Assembly (NCBI GenBank): GCA_016177355.1
Contig: JACOVL010000103.1
Coordinates: 1-6,594, forward strand
Source: Betaproteobacteria bacterium
GTDB lineage: Bacteria > Pseudomonadota > Gammaproteobacteria > Burkholderiales > SG8-41
Length of the DNA stretch: 6,594 nt
Direction: 5' to 3'
Part shown: positions 1 through 5,950 of the stretch, in pieces
Numbering within the stretch: the first letter of the stretch is position 1
How the letters are laid out: every line of letters starts with the position of its first letter
Program-made: the position numbers and the translations under genes
The notes under the pieces: generated by a model
The model's input: only the letters and a program-made list of their open reading frames with translations
The model's database searches: none
Told to the model about the DNA's origin: nothing

Positions 1-245
1 CGCATGATCTGGTCGGCGTGGAGGGAATGAGGGGTGGCCAGCACGACGGCCTGCACCCGCTGGTCGGCCAGCGCTTGTTCCAGGTCATCGCTCAGGGTGA
101 AGCCATTGGCTTCGGCGATGGGCATAGCCGCGTCGATCTCCTTGCTGACGCCGTGCACGAAGCGCAGCTTCGCGCTCTTGCCCTGGACGGACTGGACGAT
201 GTTCCTGCCCCACCAGCCCAATCCGATAATGGCGGCGTTGATCAT
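1..245 (-). CDS. Gfo/Idh/MocA family NAD(P)-dependent oxidoreductase, N-terminal part (3' end outside window)
   Basis: This is the first 81 codons of a gene that runs off the left edge. The protein begins MINAAIIGLGWWG, a beta-strand followed by the Rossmann dinucleotide loop GLGWWG (residues 8-13). Near residues 67-80 it has VLATPHSLHADQI, which matches the family pattern 'v-ATP...H...' closing the NAD(P)-binding core. Members of this family oxidise or reduce hydroxyl groups on sugars, inositols, dihydrodiols and similar compounds in the cytoplasm. The ATG overlaps the stop codon of the upstream hydroxyacid dehydrogenase as ATGA, with a GGGA sequence 6-9 bases upstream, so translational coupling is likely. 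The C-terminal substrate domain is not in the window, so the substrate cannot be proposed. The family call is firm; the exact activity is unknown. It is a second gene of the family already seen at the other end of the window. Confidence 0.88.
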   Translation of the reverse strand, partial: MINAAIIGLGWWGRNIVQSVQGKSAKLRFVHGVSKEIDAAMPIAEANGFTLSDDLEQALADQRVQAVVLATPHSLHADQIM

Positions 246-1234
246 TTCAGTCCCGCTCTATTCTTGCCCTTGACGGCCTTGTTGACGACGTTCACGGGCC
301 ACTCGCCGGTCAGGGCGCGACGTACCTCGTTGGGCGCGCCCGACTGCAGCCCGATCATGGCTGTCTCGCTGTACCAGGCGACGTGGGGATTGATGATGAC
401 GTTCTCCCGGCCGCGCAGCGGGTGCGGGTCGGGCAGCGGCTCGGGGTCCGTCGTATCGAGGCCGCAGCCGGCGATTTTCCTCGCGTCGAGCGCCCGCACC
501 AGCGCGTCGGTGTCCACCACCGGGCCGCGCGAGCAGTTGATGAAAAAAGCGGTCGGCTTCATGCGCGAGAACGCGTCGTCGTTGATCATCTTCCGCGTCT
601 GCGGCGTGAGCGGCGGATGCACGGAGACGAAGTCCGATGCCTTGAGCATATCGTTCAGTTCCACCTTCCTGCCCGGCTCGCCGAACTGCCCGTCCTTGAC
701 GAAGGGGTCGGCGTAAAGGACCTTCATGCCGAACGAGGCGGCGCGTGCCGCCACCTGCCGCGCGATGTTGCCGAAGCCGACCAGCCCGAGCGTGGCTCCG
801 GCCATGCGAAACATCGGCTTGCCCGGCGGCACGGCCCAGGCGCCTCCGCGCACCAGCCGGTCGTAGAAGGCGACCTTGCGGGCGCAGGCGAGCAGCAGCG
901 CCATCGTGTGCTCGGCCACCTCTTCGATGCAGTAGGTGGGATTGTTGGTGACGATGATGCCCGCCTGCGTCGCCGCGTCGAGGTCTATCGTGTCCACGCC
1001 GATGCCGTAGCGGGCGATGATCCTGCACCTGGGCATCTTCGCCATCACCTCCGCGGTGATCGGGCCGGCGTAGGTGTTGAGCAGCGCGTCGCAGTCAGCC
1101 GCCTGGGCCAGGAAATCCTCGGGCTTCCTGGTCTGCAGGGGCACCAGCTCGCCCACGCCCGCCAGTATCTTTCTCTCCACGTCCAGCGATTCCCAGACGT
1201 AATCGGTCAGCACCACTTTTGTTTTTGCCGTCAT
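242..1234 (-). CDS. D-2-hydroxyacid dehydrogenase (CtBP / phosphoglycerate dehydrogenase-like), NAD-dependent
   Basis: A 330-residue protein of normal length for the D-isomer-specific 2-hydroxyacid dehydrogenases, which interconvert 2-hydroxy acids and 2-keto acids in the cytoplasm with NAD(H). The substrate-domain strand RIIARYGIGVDTIDL lies at residues 71-85. The Rossmann loop is G153-F-G155-N-I-A158, with Ala replacing the last Gly. Asp176 ends the second strand (VLYADP), favouring NAD over NADP. The catalytic triad is visible: Arg236 (NCSRGPVV), Glu265 (TTDPEP) and His284 (NPHVAWYSE). The HxAWYSE context resembles the CtBP-like branch. I chose MTAKTKVVL as start because it has AGGG 6-9 bases upstream and sits 1 bp after the previous stop; the frame stays open upstream to 1408, but that extension lies inside the preceding gene and is low-complexity. 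The stop overlaps the next gene by 4 bp. Substrate is unknown; glyoxylate/hydroxypyruvate-type or a pathway-specific keto acid are possible. Confidence 0.92.
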   Translation of the reverse strand: MTAKTKVVLTDYVWESLDVERKILAGVGELVPLQTRKPEDFLAQAADCDALLNTYAGPITAEVMAKMPRCRIIARYGIGVDTIDLDAATQAGIIVTNNPTYCIEEVAEHTMALLLACARKVAFYDRLVRGGAWAVPPGKPMFRMAGATLGLVGFGNIARQVAARAASFGMKVLYADPFVKDGQFGEPGRKVELNDMLKASDFVSVHPPLTPQTRKMINDDAFSRMKPTAFFINCSRGPVVDTDALVRALDARKIAGCGLDTTDPEPLPDPHPLRGRENVIINPHVAWYSETAMIGLQSGAPNEVRRALTGEWPVNVVNKAVKGKNRAGLK

Positions 1235-1235
1235 T

Positions 1236-2546
1236 TCAACCCTGCATCCAGCGTACAACGCCGGAGATGCCGTCCACGGCGACCATGGCGCCATCCGGTA
1301 TGCGACGGGTTGCCTCGGGCGCGCCCAGCACCATCGGGACGCCGCGCTCGCGCGCGAGCGCGGCGAGGTGGGAGGTGCTGCCGCCAAGCTCGGCGACCAC
1401 GCCGGCAACGCGCGGCAGGATCTGGCCCAGGGCGGGCCCGGCCATCTTTGTCACCAGGACATCGCCGGGCGCCACGCGCGCGAGCTCGCATTCGCAGCTC
1501 ACCACGCAGGCGCGTCCGGTCGCCCAGCCCGTGCCGGCGGGCTGGCCGTTGATGCGCGGGCGCTGCCGCCACGCTTCGTCCGGCACCACGGCGGCCCGCA
1601 GATGCAGCGGGCGCGCCTGCAGCAGCTTGAAGCCCGCATCGTCCAGCACCCACTCGATCTCGACCGGCATGTTCATGAGCGCCTCGACTTCATGCACGAG
1701 GCGGGCCAGCTCGATCGCCTGCCCGGCGTCCAGGCACAACGCGGGCGAGCACACGCTGCCGCCTGTTCCCGGGCGGCTGATGTGCACGCAACCTGCGGCG
1801 TGCCGTTTTTGCTTCGACCCCGGGATGGATTCCTTGAGCTTTCCGTCCCGGGTCAGGAGATAGCGGTCCGGCGCGACTTCTCCCTGCGCGATGGCGGAGC
1901 CGAGACCCCAGGTGGCGTTGATGAGGATATCGCCCCCGGCCGTCCCGCTGAGTGCTCCGCCCGCGCAGCGGGCCGCGACGAGCGGCTGCACGAGCAGCGC
2001 CATGGCAGTGTCGGACGGATCGAGACCGTGGGCCGCCATGTAGCGTAGCGCGCGCGTGGACCACAGCGCGGCCCAGCACGCGCGCACCGCGGTAAGAAAT
2101 TCGGTTTCGTCCTCGATCTCAAGAAAGCTCTCGAACTGGCCCGCGAAGCTCGACCCGTTCCGGTCTTCCACGAGAGCGGAGGAGCGCACCACCAGGCGCG
2201 CCCCGGGGTTGCGCCCGAGCAGCGCGCGGCGCGCGGCGAGGAGCGATTCGCGGACTTCCGGCACGACGGACTCGCCCATGAGGTTGAGTTTCATGGCCAG
2301 CGCGTGGCGCCGCGCCTGCGGGCCATCGTCCGTCCCGAACACCCCGCGTGCCGTTGCTTCGAGACCCAGCGCGGCAATCTGCGCGCGATAGGCGTCTGCC
2401 GTAAGACAGTAGCCGTCGGGTACGGGCAGGCCGGCGTGCCCGAGGGCCGCGAGATTCGCGGCCTTGGGCCCGACCCGGCCGGCGTCCGCCGCTTCGCGTG
2501 CGAAGAGCGCAATGATGAACGGCGCCATGGAGGCGTCACGAAGCAT
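1236..2546 (-). CDS. Compact PEP synthase/PPDK-like phosphotransferase (ATP-binding + phosphohistidine domains only)
   Basis: A 436-residue protein with two recognisable domains. Residues about 8-315 are the PEP synthase/pyruvate phosphate dikinase ATP-binding domain: VGPKAANLAALGHAGLPVP (25-43), VRSSALVEDRNGSSFAGQ (120-137), LINATWGLGSAIAQG (208-222), and IEWVLDD...LLQARP (297-313). Residues about 338-436 are the swivelling PEP-utiliser domain, with the phospho-acceptor His393 in GGSTSHLAALARERGVP (388-404). The protein stops there: the C-terminal PEP/pyruvate TIM barrel is absent, whereas full PEP synthase is near 800 residues. Known relatives pass a phosphate from ATP through the His to pyruvate, phenol (phenylphosphate synthase) or rifampicin. 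By inference this one phosphorylates a pathway compound, perhaps with a partner protein. Start is uncertain: the first ATG overlaps the upstream gene by 11 bp, and an ATG at 2528 (residue 7) fits family N-termini as well; neither has an SD, so coupled re-initiation is likely. Confidence 0.85.
   Translation of the reverse strand: MLRDASMAPFIIALFAREAADAGRVGPKAANLAALGHAGLPVPDGYCLTADAYRAQIAALGLEATARGVFGTDDGPQARRHALAMKLNLMGESVVPEVRESLLAARRALLGRNPGARLVVRSSALVEDRNGSSFAGQFESFLEIEDETEFLTAVRACWAALWSTRALRYMAAHGLDPSDTAMALLVQPLVAARCAGGALSGTAGGDILINATWGLGSAIAQGEVAPDRYLLTRDGKLKESIPGSKQKRHAAGCVHISRPGTGGSVCSPALCLDAGQAIELARLVHEVEALMNMPVEIEWVLDDAGFKLLQARPLHLRAAVVPDEAWRQRPRINGQPAGTGWATGRACVVSCECELARVAPGDVLVTKMAGPALGQILPRVAGVVAELGGSTSHLAALARERGVPMVLGAPEATRRIPDGAMVAVDGISGVVRWMQG
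1240..1243 (-). promoter_or_regulatory. Ribosome binding site for the D-2-hydroxyacid dehydrogenase
   Basis: AGGG on the minus strand, six to nine bases before the ATG at 1234. It lies inside the last codons of the preceding PEP-synthase-like gene and supports starting the dehydrogenase here rather than further upstream in the same open frame. Confidence 0.6.
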
Positions 2547-3579
2547 GGGAATCGATGACGATGCGCAGGATGCGGCCCGGGTTCCGCTCGTATTCCTCGA
2601 ACGCTTCCGCGGTGCGGGCGAGCGGGTAGGTCGTCGTCACGAATCCGGCTACGTCCACCTTGCCCGATGCGACCAGTTCGGCGGCGGGCGCCAGGTCCGC
2701 GGGCAACAGCGCGCGCGAACCGATGATGCTGATCTCCTTGTAGTAGAGCGGGAACGTCGTGAAACCGGGCACGGTGTCGTGACAAATCGCATACGGGGAG
2801 AGGCGGCCGCCGGGACGCAGCATGTCTATCGCCGCCCCGGGCGTGGCGGGACCGCCCACCGTGTCGACCACGATGTCGGCGCCGTGCCCGCCCGTCAGCC
2901 GCAGCACCTCGGCCGCTGCCGCTTCGGCACCGGCGTCGATCGCGTGATGGGCGCCCATGCGTTCGGCCAGGTCGAGCTTCCATCTGCTGCGGGAGACGGC
3001 GATCACCGGATCGGCGCCCGCCAGCACCGCGAGCCGCGTGTGGAGCAGGCCGGTCGTGCCTTGCCCGAGCACCACGACCGATTCGCCGGACCGGATGGCG
3101 ACGCGGTCCTGGGCGTGCTTGACGGTGGCGAGCGTTTCGATGAGCGTAGCCGGAGCGAGCGGGAGCGTGCCGGGCAGGGGATGGACGTAGCGCGCCTCGA
3201 GGCTCACGAATTCGCTCAACGACCCGTCCACCTCGCGGCCGAACAGGCCGGCATTGCGGCACAGGTTCTCGGCGCCGCGCAGGCACTGGTCGCAGCGCTT
3301 GCACGAGATGACGGGGTTGATGATGACGGGCTGGCCCGGGCGCAAGCTTGTGACCCCCGGCCCGACCGACTCGATGGTGCCGGTGGCCTCGTGGCCCATC
3401 ACGACCGGGTAGCGGACGCCCGGGTGCCGGCCCGTGTAGATCTCGAGGTCGGTGTGGCACACCGCCGTGGCAGCCACGCGCACCACGACTTCGCCCGGTC
3501 CCGCGGCCGGCTTGGGGCGTCCGACGATCTCGAATCGCCTTGGAGTCCCCAGTACGGCGGTCCGCGTCCGCTCTCCCAT
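2536..3579 (-). CDS. Zinc-dependent medium-chain alcohol dehydrogenase
   Basis: A 347-residue MDR-superfamily protein of typical length, with an N-terminal GroES-like domain and a C-terminal Rossmann domain. Numbered from the chosen ATG, the catalytic zinc site is Cys41-His42 (AVCHTD), His63-Glu64 (GHEATG) and Glu148 (IETLATVKHA). The structural zinc site is Cys93, Cys96, Cys99 and Cys107. The dinucleotide loop is GQGTTG (172-177). The second strand ends AVSRSR without an Asp or Glu, which hints at NADP rather than NAD, though weakly. The reaction is oxidation of a primary or secondary alcohol, or the reverse, in the cytoplasm; the substrate is unknown. A GTG at 3582 directly precedes the ATG at 3579. 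I prefer the ATG because GGGG lies 5-8 bases upstream of it and is too close to the GTG. The gene starts 19 bp after the M24 gene and overlaps the next gene by 11 bp. Confidence 0.93.
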   Translation of the reverse strand: MGERTRTAVLGTPRRFEIVGRPKPAAGPGEVVVRVAATAVCHTDLEIYTGRHPGVRYPVVMGHEATGTIESVGPGVTSLRPGQPVIINPVISCKRCDQCLRGAENLCRNAGLFGREVDGSLSEFVSLEARYVHPLPGTLPLAPATLIETLATVKHAQDRVAIRSGESVVVLGQGTTGLLHTRLAVLAGADPVIAVSRSRWKLDLAERMGAHHAIDAGAEAAAAEVLRLTGGHGADIVVDTVGGPATPGAAIDMLRPGGRLSPYAICHDTVPGFTTFPLYYKEISIIGSRALLPADLAPAAELVASGKVDVAGFVTTTYPLARTAEAFEEYERNPGRILRIVIDSHAS

Positions 3580-3583
3580 CACA

Positions 3584-3587
3584 CCCC
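3584..3587 (-). promoter_or_regulatory. Ribosome binding site that decides the alcohol dehydrogenase start
   Basis: GGGG on the minus strand, five to eight bases before the ATG at 3579 but only two to five before the adjacent GTG at 3582. The spacing favours the ATG. Confidence 0.5.
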
Positions 3588-3598
3588 GGTTGCGGCGC

Positions 3599-4867
3599 TC
3601 ACCGGCCCGCCAGCGTCGAATAGCCCGGCAGCGGATCCACGACCGTGATCTGCTCGACCGGGAAGTTGGAGATGATCTCGATCTTGTCCTGGTGGACGAT
3701 CAGCATCTCCTCGATCCGCACGCCCCACTGGTACATCTTGCCGTGCTGGGTCTCGAGCGCGAACACCATCCCTTCCTTGATTTCGACCGGATGGTCGAGC
3801 GACCAGATGCGCGAGATCACCGGCGGGTCGTACTGCGCGAGGCCCAGGCCGTGGCCCCACAGGTTGGCTGCGGCCTGATCTTCCTCCGCATAGCCCCACG
3901 TATCCTTTGCCGAGGGCCACTTCGAGGCGATCTCGCGCGTCGTCGTTCCGACCTTCACCGCCTTGATCGAGTCGTAGAGCCACTTCAACGCCGTCGCGTA
4001 GACGTCCTTCTGCTCCTGGGTCGGCTCCTTGCCGGCGCAATAGGTGCGGTAATAGCACGATTTGTAGCCGTTCCAGGTGAGCGCGGCGAGGTCCATGAAC
4101 ACGATGTCGCCCGGCTTCACGATCCGGTCGGAGAAATTGCGCCAGTTGGGCCAGGTATTGGGGCCCGAGGAGACGATCACGTCCTCCACGTCCTCCATGC
4201 CCGGAATGGAGTAGAGGAACTCCATGATGTGGGCGGTCAGCTTGTTCTCGGTCAGGCCGGGCTTCAGGAACTTCATGAATTCCCAGTGCGCGGCGTCGCC
4301 GATGGCGCCGACCATGCGCAGGCATTCCTGCTCGTCCACGTTCTTGACGGCGCGCGCCTCCATCATCGGCGTCATGCCGTCGGCCCAGTCGATCTTCCTG
4401 TCCTTGAACACCTGGATCATGTTGATATCCATGAAGTCGACGCCCAGCTTCATGCCGGCGACGTTGCTCTTCTTCATTTCCTGGAGGATCGCATGGGTGA
4501 ACTTGGTGACCTGCTGGATCGAGGCCGGGCCCGCCGCGCCCTTGATCCAGGCGTACGACCAGCGCACGTTCTCCTTCGGAATCCACGGCGAATGACGCTC
4601 GATCTGGTAGCCGATATCGCCCTGCTCGAACAGCACCGGCGCGTCGTCGCCGCACAGCACGGCGTAGCGCAGGCCCGGCTTCAGCCGGTTCCAGCCCGGC
4701 GTGAGGGTGCTCGTCACGTAGCGGACGTTTTCGTCGTACATCAGCAGCAGCGCGCCCAGACCATGCGCCTTCATCCGCTCCCGCGCCCGCTCGAGCCGGT
4801 AGTTGCGCAAGCGGTCCCAGTTGACGCGCTGCTGCCAATCCAGTCCCACCATCCCGAAATTCGCCAT
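3599..4867 (-). CDS. M24 family metallopeptidase-like protein (Xaa-Pro dipeptidase/creatinase fold) with altered active site
   Basis: A 422-residue two-domain protein. The creatinase N-domain begins RLERARERMKAHGLGALLL and includes DENVRYVTS; the C-terminal pita-bread domain runs from about residue 180. Recognisable M24 positions are Asp259 (GDIVFMDLAA), His339 (WGHGLGLAQYDPP), Glu372 (EGMVFALET) and Glu386 (GVRIEEM). Three usually conserved positions differ: the second metal Asp is Cys271 (GYKSCYYRT), the His normally found in HExP is Tyr346, and the His normally preceding 'GD' by about 12 residues appears to be Asn241. The fold includes Xaa-Pro peptidases, creatinase, ectoine hydrolase and the DMSP lyase DddP, so this is probably not a plain peptidase; the real reaction is unknown. 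The second in-frame ATG at 4867 is chosen because GGAG sits 6 bases upstream. The first ATG (4879) has no SD and itself lies beside that GGAG. It sits 60 bp after the binding-protein gene. Confidence 0.87.
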   Translation of the reverse strand: MANFGMVGLDWQQRVNWDRLRNYRLERARERMKAHGLGALLLMYDENVRYVTSTLTPGWNRLKPGLRYAVLCGDDAPVLFEQGDIGYQIERHSPWIPKENVRWSYAWIKGAAGPASIQQVTKFTHAILQEMKKSNVAGMKLGVDFMDINMIQVFKDRKIDWADGMTPMMEARAVKNVDEQECLRMVGAIGDAAHWEFMKFLKPGLTENKLTAHIMEFLYSIPGMEDVEDVIVSSGPNTWPNWRNFSDRIVKPGDIVFMDLAALTWNGYKSCYYRTYCAGKEPTQEQKDVYATALKWLYDSIKAVKVGTTTREIASKWPSAKDTWGYAEEDQAAANLWGHGLGLAQYDPPVISRIWSLDHPVEIKEGMVFALETQHGKMYQWGVRIEEMLIVHQDKIEIISNFPVEQITVVDPLPGYSTLAGR

Positions 4868-4927
4868 CTCAATCTCCATCGTGTATTCAAATAACGCGCT
4901 GCAGCCATTCGCGATGTCTGCCGGCCC
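4868..4927 (-). other. Longest intergenic gap (60 bp), no clear promoter or terminator
   Basis: This is the largest non-coding stretch in the window, between the binding-protein stop (TAA) and the M24 start. It contains no GC-rich stem followed by a T run and no convincing -35/-10 pair, only an AT-rich patch (TTATTTGAATA on the minus strand). It is best read as an ordinary intra-operon spacer; a weak internal promoter cannot be excluded by eye. Confidence 0.45.
4874..4877 (-). promoter_or_regulatory. Ribosome binding site that decides the M24 gene start
   Basis: GGAG on the minus strand, six bases before the ATG at 4867. It lies within the first codons of the longer reading frame starting at 4879, whose own upstream sequence (TTTGAATACACG) has no SD. 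This supports the 422-residue product over the 426-residue one. Confidence 0.65.
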
Positions 4928-5911
4928 TTATTCGGTCCGGATATTCGCGTCCTTGATCACCTTTCCGAATCGCGCCGTCTCCGACTGCACGAAGGCGAGA
5001 AAATCCCCGGGCGACTTGCTGGTGACGATCGTGGCACCGCCCTCGGCGAAGCGCTTGATCACGGTGGGGTCCTTCATCGCTTCGGTGCCGTATTTGAAGA
5101 GCGCGTTGACCACGGGCCGCGGCGTGCCCTTCGGCACGAAGATGCCCTGCCAGGATCCGACCACCGCGTCGACGAATCCCTGCTCGCGCATGGTCGGGAT
5201 TTCCGGGTAGGCCGCGTTGCGCTTGGGCGAGATCACGCCCAGCATGCGGATCCGGCCCTGCTTGGCGAAATTGACCGCCGACGAGAAAGTCACGAACATC
5301 AGCTGGACCTCGTTGGCGAGGAGACCGATCATCGCCGGCCCCGCCCCGCCCTTGTAGTTGATCTGGACCGCGTCCGTTCCGGTGGGGCGCAGAAACATGA
5401 TCATTTCCAGCGTGTTCGCGCTGCTCGGCGCCGCCGCGCCGTAGTTGAGCTTGCCGGGATTGGCCTTCATGTGGGCGATCAGCTCCTTCACGCTCCTGGC
5501 GGGAACGGAAGGGTGCACGACCAGGCTGCCGGGAACGTCCACCACCTGCGTGACCGGGATCAGGTCCCGCAGCGGCTTGATCGGGAACTTGGTGTAGTAA
5601 TTCGGGTTGATCGCCATCGTGCCGACGTTGCCCTGCAGGAATGTGTAGCCGTCGGGGGTGGCGCGGGCGGCGACTTCCACCCCGATGTTGCCGGCCGCGC
5701 CGCCGCGGTTGTCCACCACGACCGGCTGCTTGAACAGTTCGGCCAGCGCCGGCTGGATGATGCGCCCGGCGAAATCGGACGCGCCGCCGGGGGCGAACGG
5801 CACGATCATGCGCACCGGCCGGCTCGGGTACTCGTCCTTGCTCTGCGCCAGCGCGCCCGGCAAACCGGTCATCAGGAGCAGCACCGAGACTATAACTCTA
5901 TGAACTTTCAT
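4928..5911 (-). CDS. Tripartite tricarboxylate transporter substrate-binding protein (Bug/TctC family)
   Basis: A 327-residue periplasmic binding protein of usual family length. The N-terminus is a Sec signal peptide: MKVHR, a hydrophobic stretch (VIVSVLLLMTGLPG), then ALAQ, with likely cleavage after residue 22. Family motifs follow: YPSRPVRMIVPFAPGGASD (28-46), VVVDNRGGAAGNIG (64-77), TPDGYT (85-90), INYKGGAGPAMIGLLANEVQLMF (184-206) and the C-terminal APEI-like YPEIPTMREQG (235-245). Such proteins bind carboxylates and related small acids and deliver them to a TctA/TctB membrane complex, or act as extracytoplasmic sensors. No membrane partner is in the window. At the ligand-loop position where relatives commonly have 'sHL', this protein has SSANTLEM (163-170), so its ligand contacts may differ. 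The start is secure: GGGAGGAG lies just upstream. It follows the Gfo/Idh gene by 39 bp, so it is probably co-transcribed with it. Confidence 0.95.
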   Translation of the reverse strand: MKVHRVIVSVLLLMTGLPGALAQSKDEYPSRPVRMIVPFAPGGASDFAGRIIQPALAELFKQPVVVDNRGGAAGNIGVEVAARATPDGYTFLQGNVGTMAINPNYYTKFPIKPLRDLIPVTQVVDVPGSLVVHPSVPARSVKELIAHMKANPGKLNYGAAAPSSANTLEMIMFLRPTGTDAVQINYKGGAGPAMIGLLANEVQLMFVTFSSAVNFAKQGRIRMLGVISPKRNAAYPEIPTMREQGFVDAVVGSWQGIFVPKGTPRPVVNALFKYGTEAMKDPTVIKRFAEGGATIVTSKSPGDFLAFVQSETARFGKVIKDANIRTE

Positions 5912-5915
5912 ATAT

Positions 5916-5923
5916 CTCCTCCC
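5916..5923 (-). promoter_or_regulatory. Strong ribosome binding site for the TTT substrate-binding protein
   Basis: On the minus strand this reads GGGAGGAG, four bases (ATAT) before the ATG at 5911. It is the best Shine-Dalgarno match in the window and suggests that the binding protein is made in excess over its neighbours, as is usual for periplasmic solute-binding proteins. Confidence 0.85.
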
Positions 5924-5950
5924 AGGTTGTGATAAGACATGCCTTTCAGA

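Noticed and set aside
1235..1408. 58-residue N-terminal extension of the hydroxyacid dehydrogenase frame
   Set aside because: The extension is Ala/Pro/Arg/Ser-rich, lies inside the swivelling domain of the upstream gene, and the family's normal N-terminus begins at MTAKTKVVL with a good SD.
383..1552. Plus-strand open frame of 389 codons opposite the hydroxyacid dehydrogenase
   Set aside because: It crosses two well-supported minus-strand genes, has Arg-rich low-complexity composition and no known motif; an antisense shadow.
2291..3460. Minus-strand open frame of 389 codons overlapping genes 4 and 5 in another frame
   Set aside because: Arg/Pro-rich out-of-frame reading whose C-terminal part is merely a shifted version of the PEP-synthase-like gene; no domain of its own and no evidence of a frameshift joining the genes.
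2464..3648. Plus-strand open frame of 394 codons opposite the alcohol dehydrogenase
   Set aside because: Same reasoning: the minus strand carries intact zinc sites and a Rossmann loop, while this frame shows no domain.
3452..4894. Plus-strand open frame of 480 codons opposite the M24 gene
   Set aside because: It is rich in Arg, His, Asp and Val, has no recognisable domain, and mirrors the minus-strand gene's codon structure in GC-rich DNA; the opposite strand has clear family motifs.
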